DNA from: Sulfurovum sp.
Lineage (GTDB): Bacteria; Campylobacterota; Campylobacteria; Campylobacterales; Sulfurovaceae
Reading direction: 5' to 3'
DNA: 8,491 bases
Assembly (NCBI GenBank): GCA_021159425.1
Contig: JAGGRU010000336.1
Location: forward strand, 1-8,491
Both the position numbers and the translations under genes were made by a program. Of this stretch, positions 1 through 5,067 are shown in pieces. Below the pieces are notes generated by a model. The model searched no databases, was not told where the DNA came from, and worked only from the letters and a program-made list of their open reading frames with translations. The stretch's first letter is position 1, and the number at the start of each line of letters is the position of its first letter.

Positions 1-1
1 A

Positions 2-124
2 GATTTTTATCTACTCTATACAGCACCAAATATTTTCTATATCATTCCAACTAGAGTTATTAAAGATGATGAAGATAAAAAGTTATTACAGTATTTAACT
101 CGTTATACCTCTCCCGAGGTGTAA
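2..124 (+). CDS. 3' end of a possible YcxB-like protein (partial)
   Basis: An open frame enters from the left edge and ends at a TAA at 122-124, giving 40 C-terminal residues. The peptide begins DFYLLYTAPNIFYIIPTRV and continues with a charged helix (KDDEDKKLLQYL). A hydrophobic strand with an aromatic residue, then an IIP-x-R motif, then an acidic/lysine helix is how YcxB-like domain proteins usually end: membrane-associated, often two transmembrane helices, function unknown. The membrane segments would lie outside the window, so the assignment rests on this short tail. The frame itself looks genuine: no internal stops and protein-like composition. Family identity is inferred from pattern memory. 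It lies 260 bases upstream of the first toxin-antitoxin module and is probably transcribed separately. Confidence 0.5.
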   Translation, partial: DFYLLYTAPNIFYIIPTRVIKDDEDKKLLQYLTRYTSPEV

Positions 125-182
125 TGCCTACTTCAACCCACTTGTGTTGTAGATGCAAGCTATAAACTATGGTATTTAGCTC

Positions 183-206
183 GTTCAACAGCTCCAGTTG
201 TTGAAC
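183..206. repeat. Perfect hairpin with GCTCCAG loop (REP-like)
   Basis: The arms gttcaaca (183-190) and tgttgaac (199-206) are perfect reverse complements around the 8-base loop gctccagt. An 8-bp stem around a GCTCCAG core resembles dispersed repeats of many proteobacterial genomes, in which complementary arms flank a GCTCCAG centre; that likeness is from memory. A second hairpin 50 bases away carries the same core in the opposite orientation. It could be a mobile REP-like repeat or an RNA structure; no T-run follows. Confidence 0.55.
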
Positions 207-255
207 TTCTATCAGTATCAATTTTCTCCATAAAGCTCATATCCTGATATATAGC

Positions 256-275
256 ATCACAGCTGGAGCTGTGAT
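256..275. repeat. Perfect 9-bp hairpin, inverted GCTCCAG core
   Basis: The arms atcacagct (256-264) and agctgtgat (267-275) are perfect reverse complements with only gg between them. Read on the minus strand the centre is GCTCCAGC, the same core as the loop of the hairpin at 183-206. With mismatches the pairing extends outward (t252 with a279, g254 with c277), suggesting a once longer stem that has decayed. Same core with different arms, inverted relative to each other, is the layout of paired REP elements. Confidence 0.55.
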
Positions 276-333
276 ACCAGAAAAAAGTCGTAATTGTGAT
301 GGAAGTAAACTCTCCACTTCCGTATCTATAGCC

Positions 334-369
334 TTGCATTTGTATGTGATTTGGGATATAATAATGCAA
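334..369 (+). promoter_or_regulatory. Promoter of the relB/yafQ-type operon with flanking inverted repeat
   Basis: A -35 box TTGCAT (334-339) and a -10 box TATAAT (357-362) are 17 bases apart, close to the sigma70 consensus, and transcription would start at about 369. The -35 overlaps ttgcatt (334-340), whose exact reverse complement aatgcaa is at 363-369, so an inverted repeat brackets the core promoter. RelB-type antitoxins autorepress through such sites, so these two half-sites are plausible operator contacts, by inference. A ribosome binding site gtgagg (373-378) precedes the ATG at 385. Confidence 0.65.
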
Positions 370-384
370 ATAGTGAGGTAAAAC

Positions 385-636
385 ATGAAAACACAAACAA
401 CCATAAGAGTAGAAGAGACAAACTACCACAAAGCAAAACAGATACTAGACCAGATGGGAATGAGTTATTCTCAGGCTATAGGTGTATTTAACAGTATGAT
501 AGTATTAAACAAAGGTCTGCCTTTTGAAGTAAAGATACCCAATGCCCAAACAAAAAAAGCACTTAAAGAGCTTGATGAAAAAAAAGGTGAAACGTTTTCC
601 AGTGTAGATGCACTCTTTGATGACTTGGATAGCTAA
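385..636 (+). CDS. Type II antitoxin, RelB/DinJ family
   Basis: This 83-residue protein should be the labile antitoxin that binds and neutralises the YafQ-type toxin encoded directly downstream, and represses their shared promoter. Residues 6-53 follow the RelB/DinJ pattern: a beta strand TIRVEE for the ribbon-helix-helix DNA-binding fold, a helix (KAKQILDQMGMS), a second helix starting SQAIGVFNSMIVLNKG, then the characteristic LPFEVKIPN. The C-terminal 30 residues are charged and acidic (KKALKELDEKKGETF, ALFDDLDS), the part that usually wraps the toxin. Length is normal for the family. The start is supported by gtgagg at 373-378, a good promoter upstream and the lack of alternatives. The toxin GTG follows the stop codon without a gap, so the two are very likely translationally coupled. 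Confidence 0.9.
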   Translation: MKTQTTIRVEETNYHKAKQILDQMGMSYSQAIGVFNSMIVLNKGLPFEVKIPNAQTKKALKELDEKKGETFSSVDALFDDLDS

Positions 637-903
637 GTGTATAGCATCTTTAGAGTATCTTCTTTTAAAAAAGACTATAAGAAGCTGACCACGCAAGAAA
701 AAGAAGCACTTAAAACGGTCATCTCAACATTAGCCAAGGGTGATACTCTTGAAGAACAGTACAAAGACCACAAACTCATAGGCAATTATCTTGGATGTAG
801 AGAGTGTCATGTAAAACCTGATCTGCTTCTCATCTATAAAATTGATAACAATATACTAGAACTTTCCCTTGTAAGAACTGGTAACCATTCCAAATTATTT
901 TAG
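637..903 (+). CDS. Type II toxin, YafQ/RelE-family mRNA interferase
   Basis: This 88-residue protein is a YafQ-like ribosome-dependent endoribonuclease that cleaves mRNA during translation when free of antitoxin. The key residues established for E. coli YafQ are all present: YKDHKLIG (H45), CRECHVKPD (H58 and D62), IYKI, and the C-terminal RTGNHSKLF (R80, H84, F88), in the same order and spacing as E. coli H50, H63, D67, R83, H87 and F91. The active site is therefore intact and the toxin is predicted functional. The start is a GTG abutting the antitoxin TAA (634-636); there is no other Met codon in frame, and gga at 627-629 inside the antitoxin gene is a weak ribosome binding site. Weak initiation and coupling would keep toxin below antitoxin, as in other modules. 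Confidence 0.92.
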   Translation: MYSIFRVSSFKKDYKKLTTQEKEALKTVISTLAKGDTLEEQYKDHKLIGNYLGCRECHVKPDLLLIYKIDNNILELSLVRTGNHSKLF

Positions 904-909
904 TAATAA

Positions 910-958
910 TATAAAATAACATAAGCCTAAATATGGTACCATATTAAAACCGAAGGAG
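910..958 (+). promoter_or_regulatory. Operator palindrome and likely promoter of the second toxin-antitoxin module
   Basis: A perfect 16-bp palindrome, aatatggtaccatatt, occupies 930-945 between the first toxin stop and the second antitoxin start. Phd/YefM antitoxins bind short palindromes with a central GTAC, and this one has that core, so it is the likely autoregulatory operator. An AT-rich tataaaat at 910-917 is a possible -10 element, which would put the operator just downstream of the start of transcription; I see no good -35. A strong ribosome binding site aaggag (953-958) sits 5 bases before the ATG at 964. The palindrome is certain; the promoter position is tentative. Confidence 0.6.
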
Positions 959-963
959 TTATT

Positions 964-1233
964 ATGCAAATAACAAATGATATAAAACCCATAACCTACT
1001 TAAAAAGTAGAGCTGCTGATGTACTAAAACAGATAAATGAGACACACAGACCTATGATTATCACCCAGAATGGTGAAGCAAAGGCAGTCATACAAGACCC
1101 ACAAAGTTATGAAAATATGAAAAATGCTATCTCACTATTAAAACTACTCTCTTTTGCAGAAGAAGATATAAAAAATGGTGATTTACTAGATGAAGATGAA
1201 GTTTTTTCTGCTGTTGAAGAGTTACTTAAATAA
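964..1233 (+). CDS. Type II antitoxin, Phd/YefM family
   Basis: An 89-residue antitoxin of the Phd/YefM family, expected to bind the ParE/RelE-type toxin encoded next and repress its own promoter through the palindrome at 930-945. The N-terminal half has the family pattern: an IKPITYLKSRAADVLKQI segment for the first helix, then RPMIITQNGEAKAVIQDPQSYE (about 29-50), where the PMIIT-x-NGEAKAVI strand and turn are diagnostic. The C-terminal part (about 65-89) is acidic (FAEEDIKNGD, DEDEVFSAVEELL), typical of the toxin-wrapping region. The start is fixed by aaggag at 953-958. Its TAA overlaps the toxin ATG by one base (TAATG), so translation is coupled. The module differs in family from the one just upstream, so this is not a local duplication. 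Confidence 0.92.
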   Translation: MQITNDIKPITYLKSRAADVLKQINETHRPMIITQNGEAKAVIQDPQSYENMKNAISLLKLLSFAEEDIKNGDLLDEDEVFSAVEELLK

Positions 1234-1562
1234 TGGAAAAGACCTATAAACTGCGATGGACTAAAAATGCCAAATATGATCTTTTGGATATCGTTTCACG
1301 TATTAAAAAAGAGAGTCCTTCTATTGCAAAAGATATCTACCTGAAATTAAGAAAAAAAGCCCACTCTTCTAACTTTTTTCCACTCAAAGGACGTGTTGTA
1401 CCAGAGCTACAAGCAGAAGGTATCACACAATACAGAGAAATTATCGCAGCACCTTGGAGGATTATCTATAGAATTGGTGATGATACTGTGTATATTATGT
1501 CTATCATAGACTCTAGACAAAATCTGGATGAACTACTGCTACAAAGGATACTGTCATTATGA
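1233..1562 (+). CDS. Type II toxin, ParE/RelE superfamily
   Basis: A 109-residue toxin of the ParE/RelE fold, partner of the Phd/YefM antitoxin. ParE-like marks are the opening strand and helix KLRWTKNAKYDLLDIVSRI (about 6-24), SPSIAKDI, the loop GRVVPEL (53-59), YREI (67-70), the strand WRIIYRIGDDTVYIMSIIDSRQ (about 75-96) and a C-terminal leucine-rich tail. The GR-VPEL plus YRE plus RIIYR combination favours ParE, whose studied members poison DNA gyrase, over RelE, which cleaves mRNA. I cannot settle the target, since both activities occur on this fold. The start ATG (1233-1235) overlaps the antitoxin stop. Its own stop TGA (1560-1562) overlaps the lpxB ATG as ATGA, which is unusual: the toxin is the cistron directly upstream of an essential lipid A gene. 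Confidence 0.87.
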   Translation: MEKTYKLRWTKNAKYDLLDIVSRIKKESPSIAKDIYLKLRKKAHSSNFFPLKGRVVPELQAEGITQYREIIAAPWRIIYRIGDDTVYIMSIIDSRQNLDELLLQRILSL

Positions 1563-2593
1563 AACTCTTAGTCTCAGCTCTTGAACCCTCATCAAACCTT
1601 CATCTTAAAGAGGTACTCAAACATGCCCATGATGTAGAACTCATAGGTATCTTCGATAAAAACATCAAAGAAGGTACTCCACTCTATGATATCTCAGAAA
1701 TGGCTATTATGGGTGTTGTTGATGCTTTGAAAAAACTACGTTGGTTCTTTAAAATAGCGAATGAGATAGTAGAACTTGCAAAAGATGCAGACAAAGTGTT
1801 ACTGATGGATTCTTCAGGTTTTAACCTTCCTTTGGCAAAAAAGCTCAAAACTGCTTATCCGGACAAAGAGATCATTTACTACATCTTGCCGCAAATATGG
1901 GCATCACGTCCCAAAAGAGCAAAGAAGTTAGAACAGTATTGTGACAAACTCTTGGGGATACTCCCTTATGAAGTAGGTTTTTACCAAAGCAAAGCCCAAT
2001 ACATAGGTCATCCTCTTTTAGATGAAATAGAAGTAAGCCATTGCTCTGAAACAGATACCATTGCTTTTATGCCGGGAAGCAGAAAAAGTGAAATAAACAG
2101 ACTCCTGCCTATTTTTAAAGAAGTTCGTAAAAATCTAGCAGATAAAAAAGCTTTACTCATTATTCCTGTAAGTTTTTCAGACGAGAAGATAGAAAACCTG
2201 TACGGTGATATTGCAATGTTTGAAATAAGCAAAGATACACACACAGCACTGGCACAGTCAGAATTTGCTTTCATCTGTTCAGGGACAGCAACACTGGAAG
2301 CCGCTCTCATTGGCACTCCATTTACCCTAAGCTATATTGCAAAAAAAGTAGACTTTGCTATAGGGACAAAACTGCTTGGTATTAAGCAGGTAGGTCTTGC
2401 AAATATCATTCTTACACACTATAACAACACTACCCTGCATAATGAGATACTCCAGGAAGAAGTCACAGTTGACAACTTACTCAAAGAGTACTACAATACC
2501 GACCGCAAAATATTTGCAGACAAAGCCAAAGAGTTAAGAGAGTATCTTGGTCATGGCAGTTCTGAGAATGTTGCAAAAATACTTTTGTCATGA
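1559..2593 (+). CDS. lpxB: Lipid-A-disaccharide synthase
   Basis: LpxB is a family GT19 peripheral membrane glycosyltransferase. It joins UDP-2,3-diacylglucosamine and 2,3-diacylglucosamine 1-phosphate into the lipid A disaccharide. The 344 residues are somewhat shorter than E. coli (382). Visible blocks are SALEPSSN (6-13) where E. coli has GEASGD, keeping the essential glutamate (E9, E. coli E15); MGVVDAL (51-57); MDSSGFNLPLAKKLK (83-97); YYILPQIWA (107-115); YIGHPLLDEI (148-157); MPGSRKSEI (171-179); and the UDP-binding SGTATLEAALIGTP (241-254). The altered N-terminal motif is typical of Campylobacterota LpxB. The ATG at 1559 gives the expected family N-terminus and overlaps the toxin stop by 4 bases; aaagga at 1543-1548 lies inside the toxin gene. 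Transcription probably comes, at least partly, through the toxin-antitoxin operon, since no promoter can be separated from coding sequence. Confidence 0.96.
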   Translation: MKLLVSALEPSSNLHLKEVLKHAHDVELIGIFDKNIKEGTPLYDISEMAIMGVVDALKKLRWFFKIANEIVELAKDADKVLLMDSSGFNLPLAKKLKTAYPDKEIIYYILPQIWASRPKRAKKLEQYCDKLLGILPYEVGFYQSKAQYIGHPLLDEIEVSHCSETDTIAFMPGSRKSEINRLLPIFKEVRKNLADKKALLIIPVSFSDEKIENLYGDIAMFEISKDTHTALAQSEFAFICSGTATLEAALIGTPFTLSYIAKKVDFAIGTKLLGIKQVGLANIILTHYNNTTLHNEILQEEVTVDNLLKEYYNTDRKIFADKAKELREYLGHGSSENVAKILLS

Positions 2594-2597
2594 TCTC

Positions 2598-2650
2598 GTA
2601 GGGTCGGTTTACCGACCATCCATGATAATTGGTCGGTAAACCGACCCTAC
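2598..2650. repeat. REPIN-like element: two inverted GTAG-headed REP hairpins
   Basis: Positions 2598-2618 and 2630-2650 are perfect 21-bp reverse complements separated by 11 bases. Each arm is GTAG, then GGTCGGTTTACCGACC, then A. The 16-mer is itself a hairpin (GGTCGGT and ACCGACC around TT), so there are four copies of the same heptamer. A GTAG tetranucleotide followed by a short hairpin is the signature of REP sequences mobilised by RAYT (TnpA-REP, Y1-type) transposases, and two inverted REPs form a REPIN. It fills the lpxB-queH gap and starts 5 bases after the lpxB stop. Transcribed, it would form a very stable stem, perhaps protecting the lpxB mRNA 3' end, but there is no T-run for standard termination. 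Confidence 0.8.
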
Positions 2651-2669
2651 AATACAATTAGGAAATTAA

Positions 2670-3749
2670 ATGCTTGTACATATATGTTGTGCCGTAGACA
2701 GCCACTACTTCTTGCAAAAACTCCAGGAAGAGTATCCAAATGAAAAACTCACAGGTTTTTTCTATGATCCCAATATACACCCCTATTCAGAATATTACTT
2801 ACGACTACTGGATGTAAAACGTAGCTGTAAAATGCTTGGTATTAATCTCATAGAGGGTGAGTATGATGTAGAAAATTGGCTTGAAGCTGTAAGAGGATTG
2901 GAACATGAACCGGAAAAAGGTTCTCGTTGTTCTGTCTGCTTTGACAGACGTTTTGAGATTTCCGCAGAAAAAGCAAGTGAATTGGGTGAAGCAACTTTTA
3001 CCTCTACCCTGCTCACATCTCCGAAGAAATCACTTAAACAACTGCAAACAGCCGGTGATGCTTTAGCTCAAAAATATGGTATTGACTTTGTAGCTCCTGA
3101 CTATAGAAAAGCTTCAGGAACACAAGAGCAAAATATTTTAGCCAAAGAAGATTCTCTCTATCGTCAAGACTATTGTGGATGTATGTATGGACTGAATATA
3201 CAACGTGAGCAGCAGGACAAACTTGCAGATGAACTTTTTGTTCCTATTTCAGGACAAATACAGCCCGAATCCATAGAAGAACGTATAGAAATGTATGAAA
3301 AACGTTGGAAACTGGAAGAAGACAACATTCCCCACAAGATCATAAAACAACGTTTTTTAAACTGGCGTTTGTCTATGGGGCTTTTACGTGTACGCAAAGA
3401 AGTTGTCCCGGCTCATTTTTTACCCTATTCTACGCTCAAAGGGAAATACACAAGAGGGAAAATAGAGTACAGTATCGGGTTTGTACATCACATGAATCGT
3501 GATGAAGTACGTTTTATCACACGAACCTATTACAATGAAGTCGCAGGTACGAACTACCGTACAGTGACTGACCTGATATATGATCCTCCCATTTTCGAAA
3601 AAGAGCTTGAAATACGTGCAAAACTGGGTGTTACACCCTATGATATTTCCATTATACTGGTTGTAGAAGAAATCCCTGCAAACAAAATAGAAATTCTTTG
3701 TCAAAGTAAAACTTATAGTGATGTAAAAGAAGTATTGATAGAACTATAA
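2670..3749 (+). CDS. queH: Epoxyqueuosine reductase QueH with long C-terminal extension
   Basis: QueH (formerly DUF208) carries out the last step of queuosine synthesis, reducing epoxyqueuosine to queuosine in tRNA with GUN anticodons; it replaces the unrelated QueG. Sequence marks are HICCAVDS at the N-terminus (C6, C7), RCSVCFDRR (C87, C90) and YRQDYCGCMYGL (C169, C171), the cysteines associated with its iron-sulfur and metal centre, plus FYDPNIHPYSEY (31-42). The usual CCAPC is CCAVD here, as I recall from Campylobacterota homologues. The core ends near residue 185, but the protein runs to 359, well beyond the roughly 180-270 residues of most QueH. The extra part has WRLSMGLLRVRKEVVPAHFLPYS and a mixed strand/helix pattern that I cannot assign. 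Ribosome binding site agga is at 2660-2663, 6 bases before the ATG. Confidence 0.93.
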   Translation: MLVHICCAVDSHYFLQKLQEEYPNEKLTGFFYDPNIHPYSEYYLRLLDVKRSCKMLGINLIEGEYDVENWLEAVRGLEHEPEKGSRCSVCFDRRFEISAEKASELGEATFTSTLLTSPKKSLKQLQTAGDALAQKYGIDFVAPDYRKASGTQEQNILAKEDSLYRQDYCGCMYGLNIQREQQDKLADELFVPISGQIQPESIEERIEMYEKRWKLEEDNIPHKIIKQRFLNWRLSMGLLRVRKEVVPAHFLPYSTLKGKYTRGKIEYSIGFVHHMNRDEVRFITRTYYNEVAGTNYRTVTDLIYDPPIFEKELEIRAKLGVTPYDISIILVVEEIPANKIEILCQSKTYSDVKEVLIEL

Positions 3750-3770
3750 TTAGTTTTTTACCAATTTTTA

Positions 3771-3800
3771 GATAAAATATATGAAATTTTCACATAAAGG
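3771..3800 (+). promoter_or_regulatory. Probable promoter and ribosome binding site that fix the fabZ start
   Basis: After queH the sequence has T-rich blocks (3753-3759 and 3765-3769) followed by gataaaat (3771-3778). Campylobacter and Helicobacter sigma70 promoters typically have a -10 of this kind and periodic T-tracts instead of a clear -35. Transcription would start at about 3785, inside the longest possible fabZ frame (ATG 3781). A ribosome binding site aaagg (3796-3800) lies 7 bases before the ATG at 3808, whereas nothing suitable precedes 3781. This supports 3808 as the start and the head of the fabZ-mreC operon here. Confidence 0.55.
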
Positions 3801-3807
3801 TTTCTCT

Positions 3808-4257
3808 ATGCTTTACAACGTTGTTGAAATTCAAAAAATATTACCTCATAGATTTCCATTTTTACTTTTAGACAGAGTGACTGACTTGGCAAAAGGTGAG
3901 TACATAGAAGGATACAAAAATGTATCAATCTCTGAACCTATTTTCCAGGGTCATTTCCCCGATCACCCTATTTACCCAGGTGTGATGATCATTGAAGGTA
4001 TGGCTCAAGCCGGTGGTGTACTTGCATTCAAAAGTATGGATGGTGCTACTCAGGAAGAGATAGAAAATAAAGTCGTTTACTTTATGAGTATAGACAAAGC
4101 AAAGTTCAGAGCTCCTGTCACGCCGGGGGACAAACTTGTATACAAGATCAATGTAATCAGAAACAAAGGTCCTGTATGGCAGCTTGATGCAAAAGCATAT
4201 GTGGATGACAAATTGGTTGCGCAAGCTGAACTTAAAGCTATGATCGTAGACAAATAG
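3808..4257 (+). CDS. fabZ: 3-hydroxyacyl-ACP dehydratase
   Basis: FabZ is a cytoplasmic hot-dog-fold enzyme that dehydrates (3R)-hydroxyacyl-ACP to trans-2-enoyl-ACP in fatty acid elongation. It competes with LpxA, encoded next, for 3-hydroxyacyl-ACP, so its expression sets the balance between phospholipid and lipid A. The 149 residues match the family. Seen are [20 protein letters not shown] (5-24) and the active-site block [23 protein letters not shown] with catalytic H49 and E63, the same positions as in Pseudomonas aeruginosa FabZ. A frame extended to ATG 3781 adds [10 protein letters not shown] prefer 3808 because most FabZ begin just before VVEIQ, aaagg lies at 3796-3800, and the likely -10 element would otherwise touch the coding region. 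The stop is 9 bases before lpxA, so they are cotranscribed. Confidence 0.95.
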   Translation: MLYNVVEIQKILPHRFPFLLLDRVTDLAKGEYIEGYKNVSISEPIFQGHFPDHPIYPGVMIIEGMAQAGGVLAFKSMDGATQEEIENKVVYFMSIDKAKFRAPVTPGDKLVYKINVIRNKGPVWQLDAKAYVDDKLVAQAELKAMIVDK

Positions 4258-4266
4258 GTTTTAACG

Positions 4267-5046
4267 ATGTCTTTAATTCATCCATCTGCAGTCATCGAAG
4301 AAGGTGCCGTTTTAGGTACGAACGTTTCCGTAGGTTCATTTGCATACATTGGTCCCAAGGTAAAAATTGGTGACAATACCACTATTGCTTCACATGCTGT
4401 AATAGAGGGAGATACGACTATTGGTAAAAACAATCGTATTTTTTCTCACTCTGCAGTAGGAACAATCCCTCAAGATCTAAAATATGACGGTGAAGATGTA
4501 CAACTCATTATCGGGGACAACAATACCATTAGAGAATTCACACTGCTTAACCCAGGTACAAAAGGTGGTGGTTCTGTGACTAAAATAGGTAATGGAAACC
4601 TGCTTATGGGTTATGTTCATTTAGGACATGATGTTATAATCGGTGATAACTGTATTTTAGCCAATGGTGCAACCTTGGCTGGTCATGTGGAACTTGGCAA
4701 CCATGTAGTTATCGGTGGTCTTACACCTGTGCATCAATTCGTACACATTGGAGACTATGCAATGATAGGTGGCGCTTCTGCTTTGGCGCAAGATATTCCA
4801 CCATACTGTTTAGCTGAAGGTAATCGTGCATCTTTACGAGGCTTGAATTTGGCCGGGTTAAGAAGAAAAATGGAACGTGAAGATATCAATGCACTTAAAA
4901 TTGCATACAGAGAGCTGTTTGAGCAAGGTAACCCTTTACAGGAAATAGCGCAGACTCTTTTTGAAACAAGTACTTCGGAAAAAGTAAAATCATTATGTAA
5001 ATTTATTAAGACCTCAAAAAGAGGCATACCTTTTACAAGAAAATAA
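4267..5046 (+). CDS. lpxA: UDP-N-acetylglucosamine O-acyltransferase
   Basis: LpxA transfers a 3-hydroxyacyl chain from ACP to the 3-OH of UDP-GlcNAc, the first step of lipid A synthesis, as a cytoplasmic homotrimer. The 259 residues (E. coli 262) show hexapeptide repeats of the left-handed beta helix over about residues 1-185 (for example VIEEGAVLGTNVSVGSFAYIG, VKIGDNTTI, DVIIGDNCILANGATL) and a helical C-terminus (GLRRKMEREDINALKIAYRELF). The catalytic histidine is H121 in HLGHDVIIG, equal to E. coli H125. G169 in MIGGASALAQDIPPY aligns with E. coli G173, the hydrocarbon-ruler glycine that lets E. coli take a C14 chain, so a long acyl chain is predicted by inference. The gene lies between fabZ and clpX with 9- and 21-base gaps. 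Confidence 0.97.
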   Translation: MSLIHPSAVIEEGAVLGTNVSVGSFAYIGPKVKIGDNTTIASHAVIEGDTTIGKNNRIFSHSAVGTIPQDLKYDGEDVQLIIGDNNTIREFTLLNPGTKGGGSVTKIGNGNLLMGYVHLGHDVIIGDNCILANGATLAGHVELGNHVVIGGLTPVHQFVHIGDYAMIGGASALAQDIPPYCLAEGNRASLRGLNLAGLRRKMEREDINALKIAYRELFEQGNPLQEIAQTLFETSTSEKVKSLCKFIKTSKRGIPFTRK

Positions 5047-5067
5047 TATTAAATATGAGGATTAAAA

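Larger units (their letters stand above)
125..384. other. Non-coding interval with two hairpins and a promoter
   Basis: No convincing gene lies between the partial gene ending at 124 and the antitoxin start at 385. The interval carries two perfect hairpins (183-206 and 256-275), described separately, and a promoter for the toxin-antitoxin operon near its right end. A minus-strand open frame of 89 codons crosses the interval and runs into the antitoxin gene, but its composition (many Tyr, His, Ser, Cys) and its path through both hairpins argue against coding. Neither hairpin is followed by a T-run, so neither is a typical intrinsic terminator. Confidence 0.6.

Noticed and set aside
125..384. 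Integron attC site feeding toxin-antitoxin cassettes
   Set aside because: The hairpins suggested it, but I could not find paired RYYYAAC and GTTRRRY core sites in the right order, nor an integrase.
160..429. Minus-strand 89-codon open frame across the upstream interval
   Set aside because: It starts inside the antitoxin gene, passes through both hairpins and a good + strand promoter, has odd composition and no recognisable family or ribosome binding site.
1559..1600. LpxB damaged because the GEASGD motif is missing
   Set aside because: The replacement SALEPSSN keeps the essential glutamate (E9), is what Campylobacterota LpxB normally has, and all other motifs are present.
2598..2650. Intrinsic transcription terminator of lpxB
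   Set aside because: The stem is strong but is followed by acaatacaatt, not a T-run, and its GTAG-headed nested structure fits a REPIN better. Partial termination cannot be excluded.
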